This document shows positions 10,519 through 18,843 of a stretch of DNA of 64,000 nt, one piece after another. The notes beneath the pieces are model-generated. The model did not search any database. It was not told where the DNA came from and saw only the letters and a list, made by a program, of their open reading frames with translations. The position numbers were made by a program, and so were the translations under genes. Position 1 is the first letter of the stretch; every line of letters begins with the position of its first letter. Origin of the DNA: Micromonospora sp. NBC_00389 (lineage in GTDB: Bacteria > Actinomycetota > Actinomycetes > Mycobacteriales > Micromonosporaceae); assembly GCF_036059255.1 (NCBI RefSeq), contig NZ_CP107947.1:6820001-6884000 (forward strand). Direction: 5' to 3'.

Positions 10519-13500
10519 ATGCGCGGGCCGAAACGTGGTCCGGTCTGGGCGGCCCAGTTGTGGGTACGCCAGCGCCGGCGCAGGTGGCGTACCCGACGGG
10601 AACGCCAGGCCGAGCGGAAGCGCCGCCGGCGGACGGATGAGCGGCCCGACCATCGGATGAGCTGGCGGCACCACCGCGGGTTGCGGTGGACCATCATCGG
10701 CACCGCCGGGGTGCTCGTGGTGTGGACCGTCTTCTCCCTGGTCCTGACGGTCCTCAACATCGAGCCCGGTTTCCTGCGGGTGTCGAAGTGGTGTGCGGGG
10801 GACCAGCCGAGGTCGTACTACTGCGGGCAGGTGGAGGGCTTCGTCAAGGGGCCACTCATCCTGGCGCTGGGCCTCGCGGTCTTCCTGTTCTGGCGATACG
10901 TCCCGGTCCGTCGCTGGTACGACCGCAACGCCCTGCGCAATCTTCGGATGGTGCTTCCCACCGCCGAACGCGACAGCAGAGCGGGCTACGTCGTGGGCCG
11001 GGACGAACTGTGCGAACTGATGGTCCGGCGGCTCCGCGACGAGCACCGCCGGCGGCCGCTGCTGCTGGTGGGCGGCATCGGCACTGGCAAGACCGCGACC
11101 CTGGTGCGCCTCGCGGAGATGCTGATGGACAGCGGCGTCGTGCCGGTCGGGATCGACCTGCGCACCGTCACGGACCCGGAGAAGCTGAACTTCCACCAAC
11201 TCGCCCTCGAACAGTTCCAGAAGACCATCGACAGCCAGTTGCACGCCGCCGGCGAGGCCGACAAGGTGTGGCGGCGGCTGTGGCTGGAGAACCGGATCGT
11301 GGTGCTGGCCGACGGCCTGGAGGAGGTGCTCGCCGACTCCGGCCAGCCCGCCGACCGGGACAGCGTGCTCCGCGAGGCGGTGCGGGGCGCGGTCCGCGAG
11401 CGGCTCCCGCTGGTGGTCGCCTCACGGCCGGACGATCCGCTGCGCGGGTTGGACGCGCTGCTGCTGCAATTGGAGCCGCTCTCCATCGGCGCCGCGTTGG
11501 AGTACGTGCAGACCCGCAGCCACCGCTCGGACGCCGGCCAGCAGTGGGACCCGATCACCGAGCTGGTCAAGGCCGCCGACGTCGCCGACTCACCGTTCTA
11601 CCTGCGGGTCATCAGCCAGCTCCACGAGGTGGACCGCCTGGACCGCGTCGGGCCGACGGACCAGGGAAGATCCGCGCTGCGCTGGTGTCTGCTCGAGGAG
11701 TGGTGGGCTGCCATCGTCGCCGGAGACCTGTACGAGGACTACGGCATGCCGCAGACCGAACGGACAGACGCGATCGAGGTGCTCTCCGCGCTCGCCTGCA
11801 TCGGGTTGCGCGACAACCGGCTGTCGGTGCGTACCACCGACCTCATGAGCGCCGACGGCGCGAAGGACGCTGGCCGGCAGTGGATCCTGGCCGAGCTCCG
11901 GGCCCGGCTGCACAAGCTCAGTGCCGACAACCCGCAGGACCTCGGGCTCGCCGAAACCACCGGGGAGGAGCTGAACATTGTGGTGAAGCGGCAGGACGGG
12001 GTGCGTTTCCAGAACGGGGTGGTCCAGGCGTACCTCGGCTCGCGCTACCTCACCGCGGCCCTGCGCGACGACGACTTCCTGGAGCAGGCCTTCACCGAGA
12101 ACCACGGCCCTGGACGGGAACTGCTCGCCGCACTCACCCTCTACACCCGTAGCGCGGGCGCGTTCGAGCGGCTGGACGGGCGCCGTGCGCCACCGGTGGC
12201 GCACGGAACCCTGCTCCGGCTCCGGGATGCCTTGCGGCCGACGGTGGGACCGTCCCCGGGTCCCCGGAACGCGAAGACCACCCGGGACCGGTCCATCGCT
12301 CTCGTCCACCGGCTGTGTGCCGCGGCGACCGGGACACGCAACCGCACCCGAGCCTTGGAGCTGTTCGCGGCCGCGCTGGAGATGGACGCCGCCAGCGGGC
12401 ACACGGCGCACCGGAAACTGGCCGACACGATCCTCGGCGCCTGGGCGAACTACCAGGGCGACGGCTCGATCACCGACCGCCCGCTCGAGGACGCCAAGGT
12501 CGCCCTGGTACACCGGTACGGCGACGCCGCGCGGCAACTGCGGGACCGGCCCCGTGAGCCCACCGTATTCCGGGGACAGCCGCCCACACCGCAGTACCGA
12601 CAGCTGTTCCAGATGATGGCGTACGAGACGTCGTACCTGCCCCGGCTGACCACAGCCCGCCAGATCGCCGGCGGCGGCAACGCCGCCGTCCGCTCCCTGC
12701 GCGACCTGCTCGACCAGCCGCCAAAGGCGGCCGACACCCAGGGCCGGGAGCGCCTGGAGGAGCTGCGGACCTGGCTCGCCCCATCCCTTTTCCTCTTCGC
12801 CGACGCCGCACACACCCCTGGCGAACCGGACTGGCAGGGCGTTGCCCGGGATACCCTGCGCCGCTGGGTCGACCGCCTGGCCACCGACTTCCGCGAGGGC
12901 GCCCGCGTCTACGAGATCACCCTGGCGCAGGGGTTCCGGATGGCGGCCAACTGCCGCACCTACCCGGCGCACCGCAGCGTGCTGATCGAGGAAGCCGAGA
13001 AGGCACTGCGACACTCCCGATTCTGGTACTCCCACCTGATGCTCATCCAGGCACTCACCCTGCTCGCCCTCCCCCGCGATCCCGGCGAAGCGTTGCGCGA
13101 GCGGGGTCACGGTTCGGACCCACGCGGCCTGGTGAGCTTCTGGACCTCCATCGCCGGGGGCGGGCTCCGCGCCCCGCAGCCAGGCAGCGGTACGGCTCAC
13201 CCCCTCGTCCTCGAGGTCGCGGACCTGTGCGTCGAGGCGCTCATCGACCGCCACCCCGAGCAGCACTGCTGGCTGGACGAGCGGGAGATCGTCGGGCAGA
13301 TCGGGTCGGTCAGCCCCCAGCCGGGCATCCGCCGGCACCAGGCCTCCTGGCTGCCGCCCTGGCACGGCTGGGCCGTCCTGGAACCGCGGGCCCAACGGCT
13401 GCTGGCCGACGTGATGCTGCTGCTCAACCTCGCCGACCGCGGACAGGACAATTCCGAGCGGGCGCGTCGGCTCACCCGGGCCAGCCGAGCCGAACTGCCC

Positions 13501-13800
13501 CCGTGCCTCACCATCGACCGCACCGCCATGCGGGTCACCCTCAGCCGCCGCCAAGCCCACGACGTACAACCAGGCGCCACCTGCATCGACGACTGCCCGT
13601 TCCGGCTGTGCCCGCTGCCACCGAAGGGAGACGAGCTGCCGTACCAGATGGACGAGGCCTTCTGCGCCCACCAAATCGACCTCGTCGGGCGCTCGCTCCG
13701 CTCGCCTGGGCGGGCGGACTGGCAGGCGGTCAACCGGCAGGACCTGCGGACGTTCTGGCGCGAGATGTCCGAGCGGATGGCCCCCGCCTGGCGGAAGTAA
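10519..13800 (+). CDS. Membrane-anchored NACHT/STAND P-loop ATPase
   Basis: A 1093-residue protein from the ATG at 10519, which follows a GGGGGTG stretch; two ATGs lie slightly upstream. The N-terminus is very basic (to about residue 45), then two membrane segments (about 57-79 and 111-127) flank a short loop with two Cys. The NACHT domain follows: Walker A GGIGTGKT at about 185-192 and Walker B-like VVLADGLEEV at about 260-269, then VVASRPDDPL (sensor-like Arg). The C-terminal 600 residues are helical and show no named repeat; the last part has Cys/His pairs (CIDDCPFRLCPLP). STAND ATPases of this layout usually act as switches in immunity or regulation; the trigger here is unknown. A patatin-like phospholipase follows 320 bp downstream on the same strand, and a remnant of a related ATPase lies at 23.2 kb. 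Confidence 0.8.
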   Translation: MRGPKRGPVWAAQLWVRQRRRRWRTRRERQAERKRRRRTDERPDHRMSWRHHRGLRWTIIGTAGVLVVWTVFSLVLTVLNIEPGFLRVSKWCAGDQPRSYYCGQVEGFVKGPLILALGLAVFLFWRYVPVRRWYDRNALRNLRMVLPTAERDSRAGYVVGRDELCELMVRRLRDEHRRRPLLLVGGIGTGKTATLVRLAEMLMDSGVVPVGIDLRTVTDPEKLNFHQLALEQFQKTIDSQLHAAGEADKVWRRLWLENRIVVLADGLEEVLADSGQPADRDSVLREAVRGAVRERLPLVVASRPDDPLRGLDALLLQLEPLSIGAALEYVQTRSHRSDAGQQWDPITELVKAADVADSPFYLRVISQLHEVDRLDRVGPTDQGRSALRWCLLEEWWAAIVAGDLYEDYGMPQTERTDAIEVLSALACIGLRDNRLSVRTTDLMSADGAKDAGRQWILAELRARLHKLSADNPQDLGLAETTGEELNIVVKRQDGVRFQNGVVQAYLGSRYLTAALRDDDFLEQAFTENHGPGRELLAALTLYTRSAGAFERLDGRRAPPVAHGTLLRLRDALRPTVGPSPGPRNAKTTRDRSIALVHRLCAAATGTRNRTRALELFAAALEMDAASGHTAHRKLADTILGAWANYQGDGSITDRPLEDAKVALVHRYGDAARQLRDRPREPTVFRGQPPTPQYRQLFQMMAYETSYLPRLTTARQIAGGGNAAVRSLRDLLDQPPKAADTQGRERLEELRTWLAPSLFLFADAAHTPGEPDWQGVARDTLRRWVDRLATDFREGARVYEITLAQGFRMAANCRTYPAHRSVLIEEAEKALRHSRFWYSHLMLIQALTLLALPRDPGEALRERGHGSDPRGLVSFWTSIAGGGLRAPQPGSGTAHPLVLEVADLCVEALIDRHPEQHCWLDEREIVGQIGSVSPQPGIRRHQASWLPPWHGWAVLEPRAQRLLADVMLLLNLADRGQDNSERARRLTRASRAELPPCLTIDRTAMRVTLSRRQAHDVQPGATCIDDCPFRLCPLPPKGDELPYQMDEAFCAHQIDLVGRSLRSPGRADWQAVNRQDLRTFWREMSERMAPAWRK

Positions 13801-14120
13801 CAAGACTAATTGCGGGCGGCGCGCTACGCGGCAGCCTGGCGGCAGGAGCAGTCGGCCCGGTGGCAGGCAGGCGCGACGCGGGCCGGCACGCTAACACCTA
13901 CCAGCATGCCTTCAAGAACTCGCACAAACCATGCAGGCCACCTCGCTCAGGCATCAACCCCAGCCATCTTGATGCTGTGCTCGCACCCTGCGCAGCACAC
14001 ACTTTTCGCTCCGGGGCAGCAAATTCGCGCGCTAGAAGTAGCTGACGGCGTACCATACCGGACATGGATGGACGACCTACCCAATCTCGCTCGTCGCTCA
14101 TCGCCGTCGCCGGGTAGTTG
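13801..14120 (+). other. Spacer between NACHT ATPase and patatin gene
   Basis: A 320-base stretch. A frame of about 100 codons crosses it but has no supported start or recognisable domain, so I do not call a gene. It may contain a promoter for the patatin gene; I could not identify convincing -35/-10 boxes. Confidence 0.5.
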
Positions 14121-17100
14121 ATGGCGCAGTCAGTTGAGGATCAGGCGCGGCAGCGGCCGACCTCTCCCAGCGAGGAAGCCGACCGACAGGACATCCGCCT
14201 TGCCGTGGTGATGACCGGTGGAGTCAGCCTGGCGGTGTGGATCAGCGGCGTCACCCTTGAGATCTTCCGCCTGGCCACGGCCCGCACGGACCCGGGATCG
14301 CCGTACTCATCGCTGCTGGACCTGCTTCGGGCCGACGTTCGCGTCGATGTCATCTCGGGAACCTCGGCGGGCGGTCTCAACGGCGCCTTCCTCGCGCTGG
14401 GCCTCGCCAGGGGCGGGGACCTGTCCGTCATGCGCGACCTGTGGCACGAACACGGCAGTCTGGACCGGTTGTTGCGCGATCCCTTGTCGCGCAGTCCGAA
14501 GTCCCTGCTCAAGGGGGACGACTACTTCCTTCCCAAGGTGAGGGACGCGTTAGAAAAGCTCATCTCGGACGCTAGATCGCCCGTCAGCCGCATCGACGAC
14601 GAACGAGCGCCGATCGAGTTGGTGCTGACCGGGACGCTCTGGCGGGGCCGGTCCACGTCGTTCACCGACGACTTGGGTGTCGCGATCACCGAGGCTGACC
14701 ACGACGCCACCTTCCGGTTCGCCGATCTTCGGGCCGGCTACCGCGATGGCCGGCCGGTCAGCGGTGACCTCGCCGCCGACGCCGTGCTCGATGAGTTGGC
14801 CGCCGCAGCGCGATGCACCTCCTCGTTCCCGGGCGCGTTCGAGCCCCACTTCGTGCGGGTGAGCCCCGGAGACCCGGGCCGGGACCTGCGGTGGGAGTCC
14901 GCCGCAGGCCGATCCAACTTTCGCGAAGCGCAGCACGTGATCGACGGCGGAGTGCTTCTCAACAAGCCGATCCGCCCCGCTCTGGACGCGGTGTACCGGC
15001 AGACCGCCGGCTTTCAAGTGCGCCGGGTGCTCGCGTACGTCGCCCCGGATCCGGGTGAGCAGCTCTGCCCCTCCCCCGCAGCCGCTTCGGCGGCCGCGCC
15101 GCAGCCTGACGTCGTCGGGACAGGGTTGCCGCTCCCGTCGGCCCGCGAGGTGCTGCTCGGAGTCCTCACCCGGCTACGAGCGACGGATTCCGTTTCCCGG
15201 GAACTCACCGAGATTCGCAGCCGCAACACCAACGTGCGGATGCGCCGCCGGGCACGTGACCGGTTCGCGACGGCGATGATCGGCGTCGCCGACCAGCTTT
15301 CCGACGGGGCATGGCCGGCGTATCTGGAGGTCCGCGTCGAGAACGCGGCCAACACGATCGCCCCCCTGCTGATGGCGGGGCAGCGCGGCCGGCCCGCCGA
15401 GCAGTGGAGCGCCCAAGAACTGCTCGCCGCCCTTCGGCAACAACGGATGTCCTTCATTCCGAAAGGCTCCCTCACGGAAGCGCTCGAGAGAGCCGGAGCA
15501 GGCTGGGACTGGGGGCAGACCACCGTCCAACGCCTGGCCGACATGACCGTCGACCTGCTCAAACGATCGGTATGGCTGGCCCACCTCGGGTCGCCGGAGC
15601 GGACGGCCATCGTGCGCTGCCGCGAGAAGGCGGCAGCCACGCTGAAGGCGATCTACGCAGGCCGGGAAGAGCTCAACCGCTACTGGTCCACCGCACCGAC
15701 CGGACCGGCGCAATACGGCATCGACCCGATGCCCACGCGCCGCGGCTCGATCAACCAGACGGCCGAGAACGTGCCGGAACTCGAACGCTGGCTCTCAGCA
15801 GCGTTGGCGGCCTGGGACGCCGTACCCGGCCCCGGTGACGTCGTCCGACGGGCCCGGCTCCACCGACAAGCCCTCGAACTCGCCCGGAGCCTTCGCGAGG
15901 TCGCCCCCGCCGTGCGGACCGTGAGCGAGGCAGGAAACGACGTGCTCGATCCGGATGGCGAGTGGACGGAGCGGCTTGCCGCACTCCACCAGTTCCTCAT
16001 CCCGATGCAGCCCGCCGACGAGACGGTACTGCAGAACATGCTGCGCCTCGACGTCGTACAGCTCGCGTTCACCAGCGCCAGCCAGGAGCCGGAGCAGGAA
16101 GTGGAACTCGCCAAGGTCTCCTCGCTGCACCCGGACCAGTTGACCGGCATCCAGCTGCACCATTTCGGCGCCTTCTACCGCGGCTCGTGGCGCCTCAACG
16201 ACTGGTTGCACGGCCGAATCGACGCGGTCGAACAGCTCGTCCGGATCCTGCTGGCACCGGAGCGACTACGGCAGTGCCTGCTGGCACCCGGGTCGGCGAC
16301 CTGCGCTGGTCCTCGGCCCGCACCTGCCGAGGCGGTGGACCGGCTGATGAAGGCGTTCGAGCGATGCGCGGTTCCCGACCAGTCGTCGGACCGAGGGTGG
16401 CTGGCCGAGCAGTGGACGCAGGACCGCGCGGCGTGCGAACGCGAGGTGGAACAGATCATCGCCAACCCGGACGCCCGATCGTTGAGCACCTGCACCCGCG
16501 CCATCGCCCGACCCATCCAGACCGACGTGCTCAGAGCAGACCTACCCGGTCTCGCCGGCGCGGTACGCGCCGAAGAAAACGATCGCGCCAGGACGACCTG
16601 GTTGGAGTCCTTCGACGCCGCCGACCGGAAGACCGGCCGGCAGATGTCGGCCCAGGACCTGTGGCGGCTGTGGGACGAGGCTGCGCAGATCGGCAGGGAG
16701 CGCATCGGAGGCGACGTCGGAAGTGACACCTTCGCGCGAACCTTGTCGCACACCGCCGCCGTCCTCGCCAACGTCGCCGGCGACACGACTCGCACCAAGC
16801 CGGTGGCCGTGGTCCTCTCCGCATTCCGCGGCTACACCCTCGCCGTCTGGGCGATGGTGGCCCTGCTCACCCGCCGCAGCGCGATGGGCACCCATGCGGT
16901 GGAGATGGCCGTCGCGGCCGGCGCTGTGCTGCTGGCCGTCTCTCTGCTGGTGCCCGCGGTGCCGGTCGCGCTGACTCTCCTCGCGGTCCTCCTGCTGCTG
17001 GCCGGGTTCTCGGCTGCAGCCCTGCTCTCGCCCCGGACGAGGCCGGTCGGCCTGCGCCTGGTCGCAGCGGCGCTCGTCGTCCTGCTCGCACTCGGCGGCA

Positions 17101-17243
17101 TTCTATGGTGGGACTGGTCCCGCAACGGCAAGGCGCTGATCTGGAGCCTGTCGATCAAGCTCGGGGTCACGCTGCTCATCGTCCTGCTCGGCTGGTGGGT
17201 GGCCCGCGCCCGGCCCCGGCAGTCCGGCCGCGACCGCGGATAG
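14121..17243 (+). CDS. Patatin-like phospholipase with C-terminal membrane segments (DUF3376-type)
   Basis: A 1040-residue protein; the ATG at 14121 is chosen over an adjoining TTG. The N-terminal 300 residues are a patatin domain: oxyanion-hole region VVMTGGVSLAVWISGV, nucleophile elbow GTSAGG with Ser82, and the dyad Asp in DGG (Asp275). These predict lipid acyl hydrolase activity. A long helical middle with no named domain follows, and about four hydrophobic segments lie between residues 900 and 1035, so the enzyme is likely held at the membrane it may hydrolyse. Length and layout fit actinobacterial DUF3376-containing patatin-like proteins. The same orientation and proximity to the NACHT ATPase suggest a sensor/effector pair, which is inference. 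Downstream is a decayed fibronectin III remnant. Confidence 0.85.
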   Translation: MAQSVEDQARQRPTSPSEEADRQDIRLAVVMTGGVSLAVWISGVTLEIFRLATARTDPGSPYSSLLDLLRADVRVDVISGTSAGGLNGAFLALGLARGGDLSVMRDLWHEHGSLDRLLRDPLSRSPKSLLKGDDYFLPKVRDALEKLISDARSPVSRIDDERAPIELVLTGTLWRGRSTSFTDDLGVAITEADHDATFRFADLRAGYRDGRPVSGDLAADAVLDELAAAARCTSSFPGAFEPHFVRVSPGDPGRDLRWESAAGRSNFREAQHVIDGGVLLNKPIRPALDAVYRQTAGFQVRRVLAYVAPDPGEQLCPSPAAASAAAPQPDVVGTGLPLPSAREVLLGVLTRLRATDSVSRELTEIRSRNTNVRMRRRARDRFATAMIGVADQLSDGAWPAYLEVRVENAANTIAPLLMAGQRGRPAEQWSAQELLAALRQQRMSFIPKGSLTEALERAGAGWDWGQTTVQRLADMTVDLLKRSVWLAHLGSPERTAIVRCREKAAATLKAIYAGREELNRYWSTAPTGPAQYGIDPMPTRRGSINQTAENVPELERWLSAALAAWDAVPGPGDVVRRARLHRQALELARSLREVAPAVRTVSEAGNDVLDPDGEWTERLAALHQFLIPMQPADETVLQNMLRLDVVQLAFTSASQEPEQEVELAKVSSLHPDQLTGIQLHHFGAFYRGSWRLNDWLHGRIDAVEQLVRILLAPERLRQCLLAPGSATCAGPRPAPAEAVDRLMKAFERCAVPDQSSDRGWLAEQWTQDRAACEREVEQIIANPDARSLSTCTRAIARPIQTDVLRADLPGLAGAVRAEENDRARTTWLESFDAADRKTGRQMSAQDLWRLWDEAAQIGRERIGGDVGSDTFARTLSHTAAVLANVAGDTTRTKPVAVVLSAFRGYTLAVWAMVALLTRRSAMGTHAVEMAVAAGAVLLAVSLLVPAVPVALTLLAVLLLLAGFSAAALLSPRTRPVGLRLVAAALVVLLALGGILWWDWSRNGKALIWSLSIKLGVTLLIVLLGWWVARARPRQSGRDRG

Positions 17244-17244
17244 G

Positions 17245-17545
17245 GCCACGCCGGGCCAACCCGCGAGCCTCAGAGGACCGGTCGCGTTTGTGGCGGGTCA
17301 CCCTGAACATGTAGGCGGTCCCGTTGGCGAGGTTCGGGATCGGGCAGCTGGTCGACGGCGGGTTCGCCGTGACCGTAGTCGACGGCTGCGTTCGAGCCGA
17401 TGTAAGGGGTCAGCGTGTAGCTCGTGACCGGACTGCCACTGCCCGGCGGCGTCCTCCGCGACACGTACGCGCTGCGGTCTGCGGGCGTCGCGGTCACAGC
17501 AGTCGGCGCGGCGGGCGAACGATGCCCACGTCTACCACACACTCA
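17245..17545 (-). pseudogene. Fibronectin type III domain remnant, frameshifted
   Basis: On the minus strand, APTAVTATPADRSAYVS followed by PPGSGSPVTSYTLTPYIGS reads as the first strands of an FN3 module. In a shifted frame PNLANGTAYMFRVTRHKRD gives the last strands (family pattern LTNGTAYTFKVTAxN). At least one indel separates them, and no start or stop context is visible. It is the scar of a secreted multidomain protein, probably from chromosomal DNA captured during rearrangement. Confidence 0.55.
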
Positions 17546-17843
17546 CCATGCGTCCGCTTTGCGGGATCCAGTAAAACTGCCATCCGGCCCGCCGTTTCTC
17601 GCTACGCTTTTCCTGTTGACTGCCGTGATGCGGTCCATGGCGATGGTTGGGCAGGCTGAATCCAACTAGGAAGAGGATCCTTCCATGGTGGGCCACTCCG
17701 AAGACCGCGCGGCACGGGCGCTTCTGCGCGAGGTCCTCCGGCGCCGAGAGGCGCCGGTTACGCGGACTTTAACGAAAGTGCTCACAATAACGACATCGGT
17801 CATACCAAAAGGCGACTGTGCATCTATCGTGCAGGAGGCGATC

Positions 17844-18143
17844 ATGGCTCAAGAAGCTCCGGCTATACACGTGGGTTCAGATACAAGGGCCAAATCACAA
17901 GCAGAAGCCATGAGAGACGCGGAATTCGCAATCCGCGAGACCGGCCTAGCGGTGAGCTTTACGTCCGATCCCCACATCGCAGGTACCGGTACACTAAATG
18001 GCGCAGGGGTTTCGGTGCTGGTCACCTGTCTGACGGTGGGCCAAAGAACCTTCATTGAGGTCGTAGGCATGAGCCTAGATTCGGGTGCAGCAGAGCAAGC
18101 CCGCAACAGGGTTCGTACCATCACCATGGGCGTACCGAGCTAA
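17844..18143 (+). CDS. Small protein of unknown function (99 aa)
   Basis: The ATG at 17844 has an excellent AGGAGG box at 17833-17838, five bases upstream, which decides the start; the frame is open further upstream but without such support. The product (MAQEAPAIHVGSDTRAKSQ at the N-terminus) is soluble, alternates short helices and beta-prone stretches (GAGVSVLVTCLTVGQRTFIEVVGMSL), and has no signal peptide or membrane segment. I recognise no family. Base composition is visibly lower in GC than the flanking genes, suggesting a separate origin. It stands alone between the FN3 remnant and an IS5-type remnant. Confidence 0.6.
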   Translation: MAQEAPAIHVGSDTRAKSQAEAMRDAEFAIRETGLAVSFTSDPHIAGTGTLNGAGVSVLVTCLTVGQRTFIEVVGMSLDSGAAEQARNRVRTITMGVPS

Positions 18144-18329
18144 GAATTTCGGGCACAACCGACCGGTTCAGAACGAGTCTGAGCCCATAAGCCATGTCCA
18201 TCGTGGTCAAGGGTTGTTGAGCAGGCAGGCGAGGGCCGCGTGTCGCTGCTCCAGATAGGGCGAAGCTCCCGGTGGGACAGCCACAGAAAGACGGCCCAGC
18301 ACGGGTGCTTTTTGCTGACCTATCCTGCC

Positions 18330-18822
18330 AGCGTCCCGCTGTCACGCGCGGCCTGACCCGCCTCACCGAACTGATCCATGATCGCCGCCGCACGCTCGGC
18401 GGCCGCTGGCGCACGCTGCCGGCACAGCAGGAGAGCCTGATGCCTTGGCCGATCTGGGGTAACGGCGACACCTATGCCCGCATTGAGGCTGGCTTCGAGG
18501 TGTCGGTCAGGACCGTGTGGCGGTACCTGCGCCAAGCCGTCGACCTGCTTGCCGCCTGCGCCGACGACCTCGCCGCCGCGATGCGCCGGGCCGTCCGGCT
18601 TGCCTACGCCATCCTCGACGGGCACGCTGATCCGGGTCGCCGGCAGCGGCTCTACTACTCCGGCAAGCACAAGCGCCACGGCGTGAACGTGCAGGTCCTG
18701 GCCGACCCGGCGGGACTCTGGGCGTCGGCCGCCCTGCCCGGCTCAACCCACGATCTCACCGCGGTCCGCATTCGCGGCCTGATCGACGCGTTTGACCAGC
18801 ACAAGGTGCCGCCGAAGACGCC
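18330..18822 (+). pseudogene. IS5-family (DDE_Tnp_4) transposase fragment
   Basis: The frame reads GDTYARIEAGFEVSVRTVWRYLRQAVDLLAA (helix-turn-helix part) and then AYAILDG, YYSGKHKRHGVNVQVLADP and LPGSTHDLTAVRIRGLIDAF, as in IS5-type DDE_Tnp_4 transposases. Near 18620 a one-base loss shifts ILDGTLIRVAG out of frame and a second change restores it, so the part around the first catalytic Asp is damaged. The last third with the final acidic residue is missing, cut off just before the nuclease gene at 18844. Inactive. Confidence 0.75.
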
Positions 18823-18843
18823 GCTAGCCACGATGAAAATGGC

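Noticed and set aside
8331..10640. A single 769-aa recombinase gene
   Set aside because: The first ~93 codons are antisense to the M48 gene and the codons after 10247 diverge from the second copy; only the middle is recombinase and the catalytic Ser region is absent.
11590..13803. A 737-codon open frame antisense to the NACHT gene
   Set aside because: It is a high-GC shadow: no start context, no domains, and the sense strand encodes a coherent ATPase.
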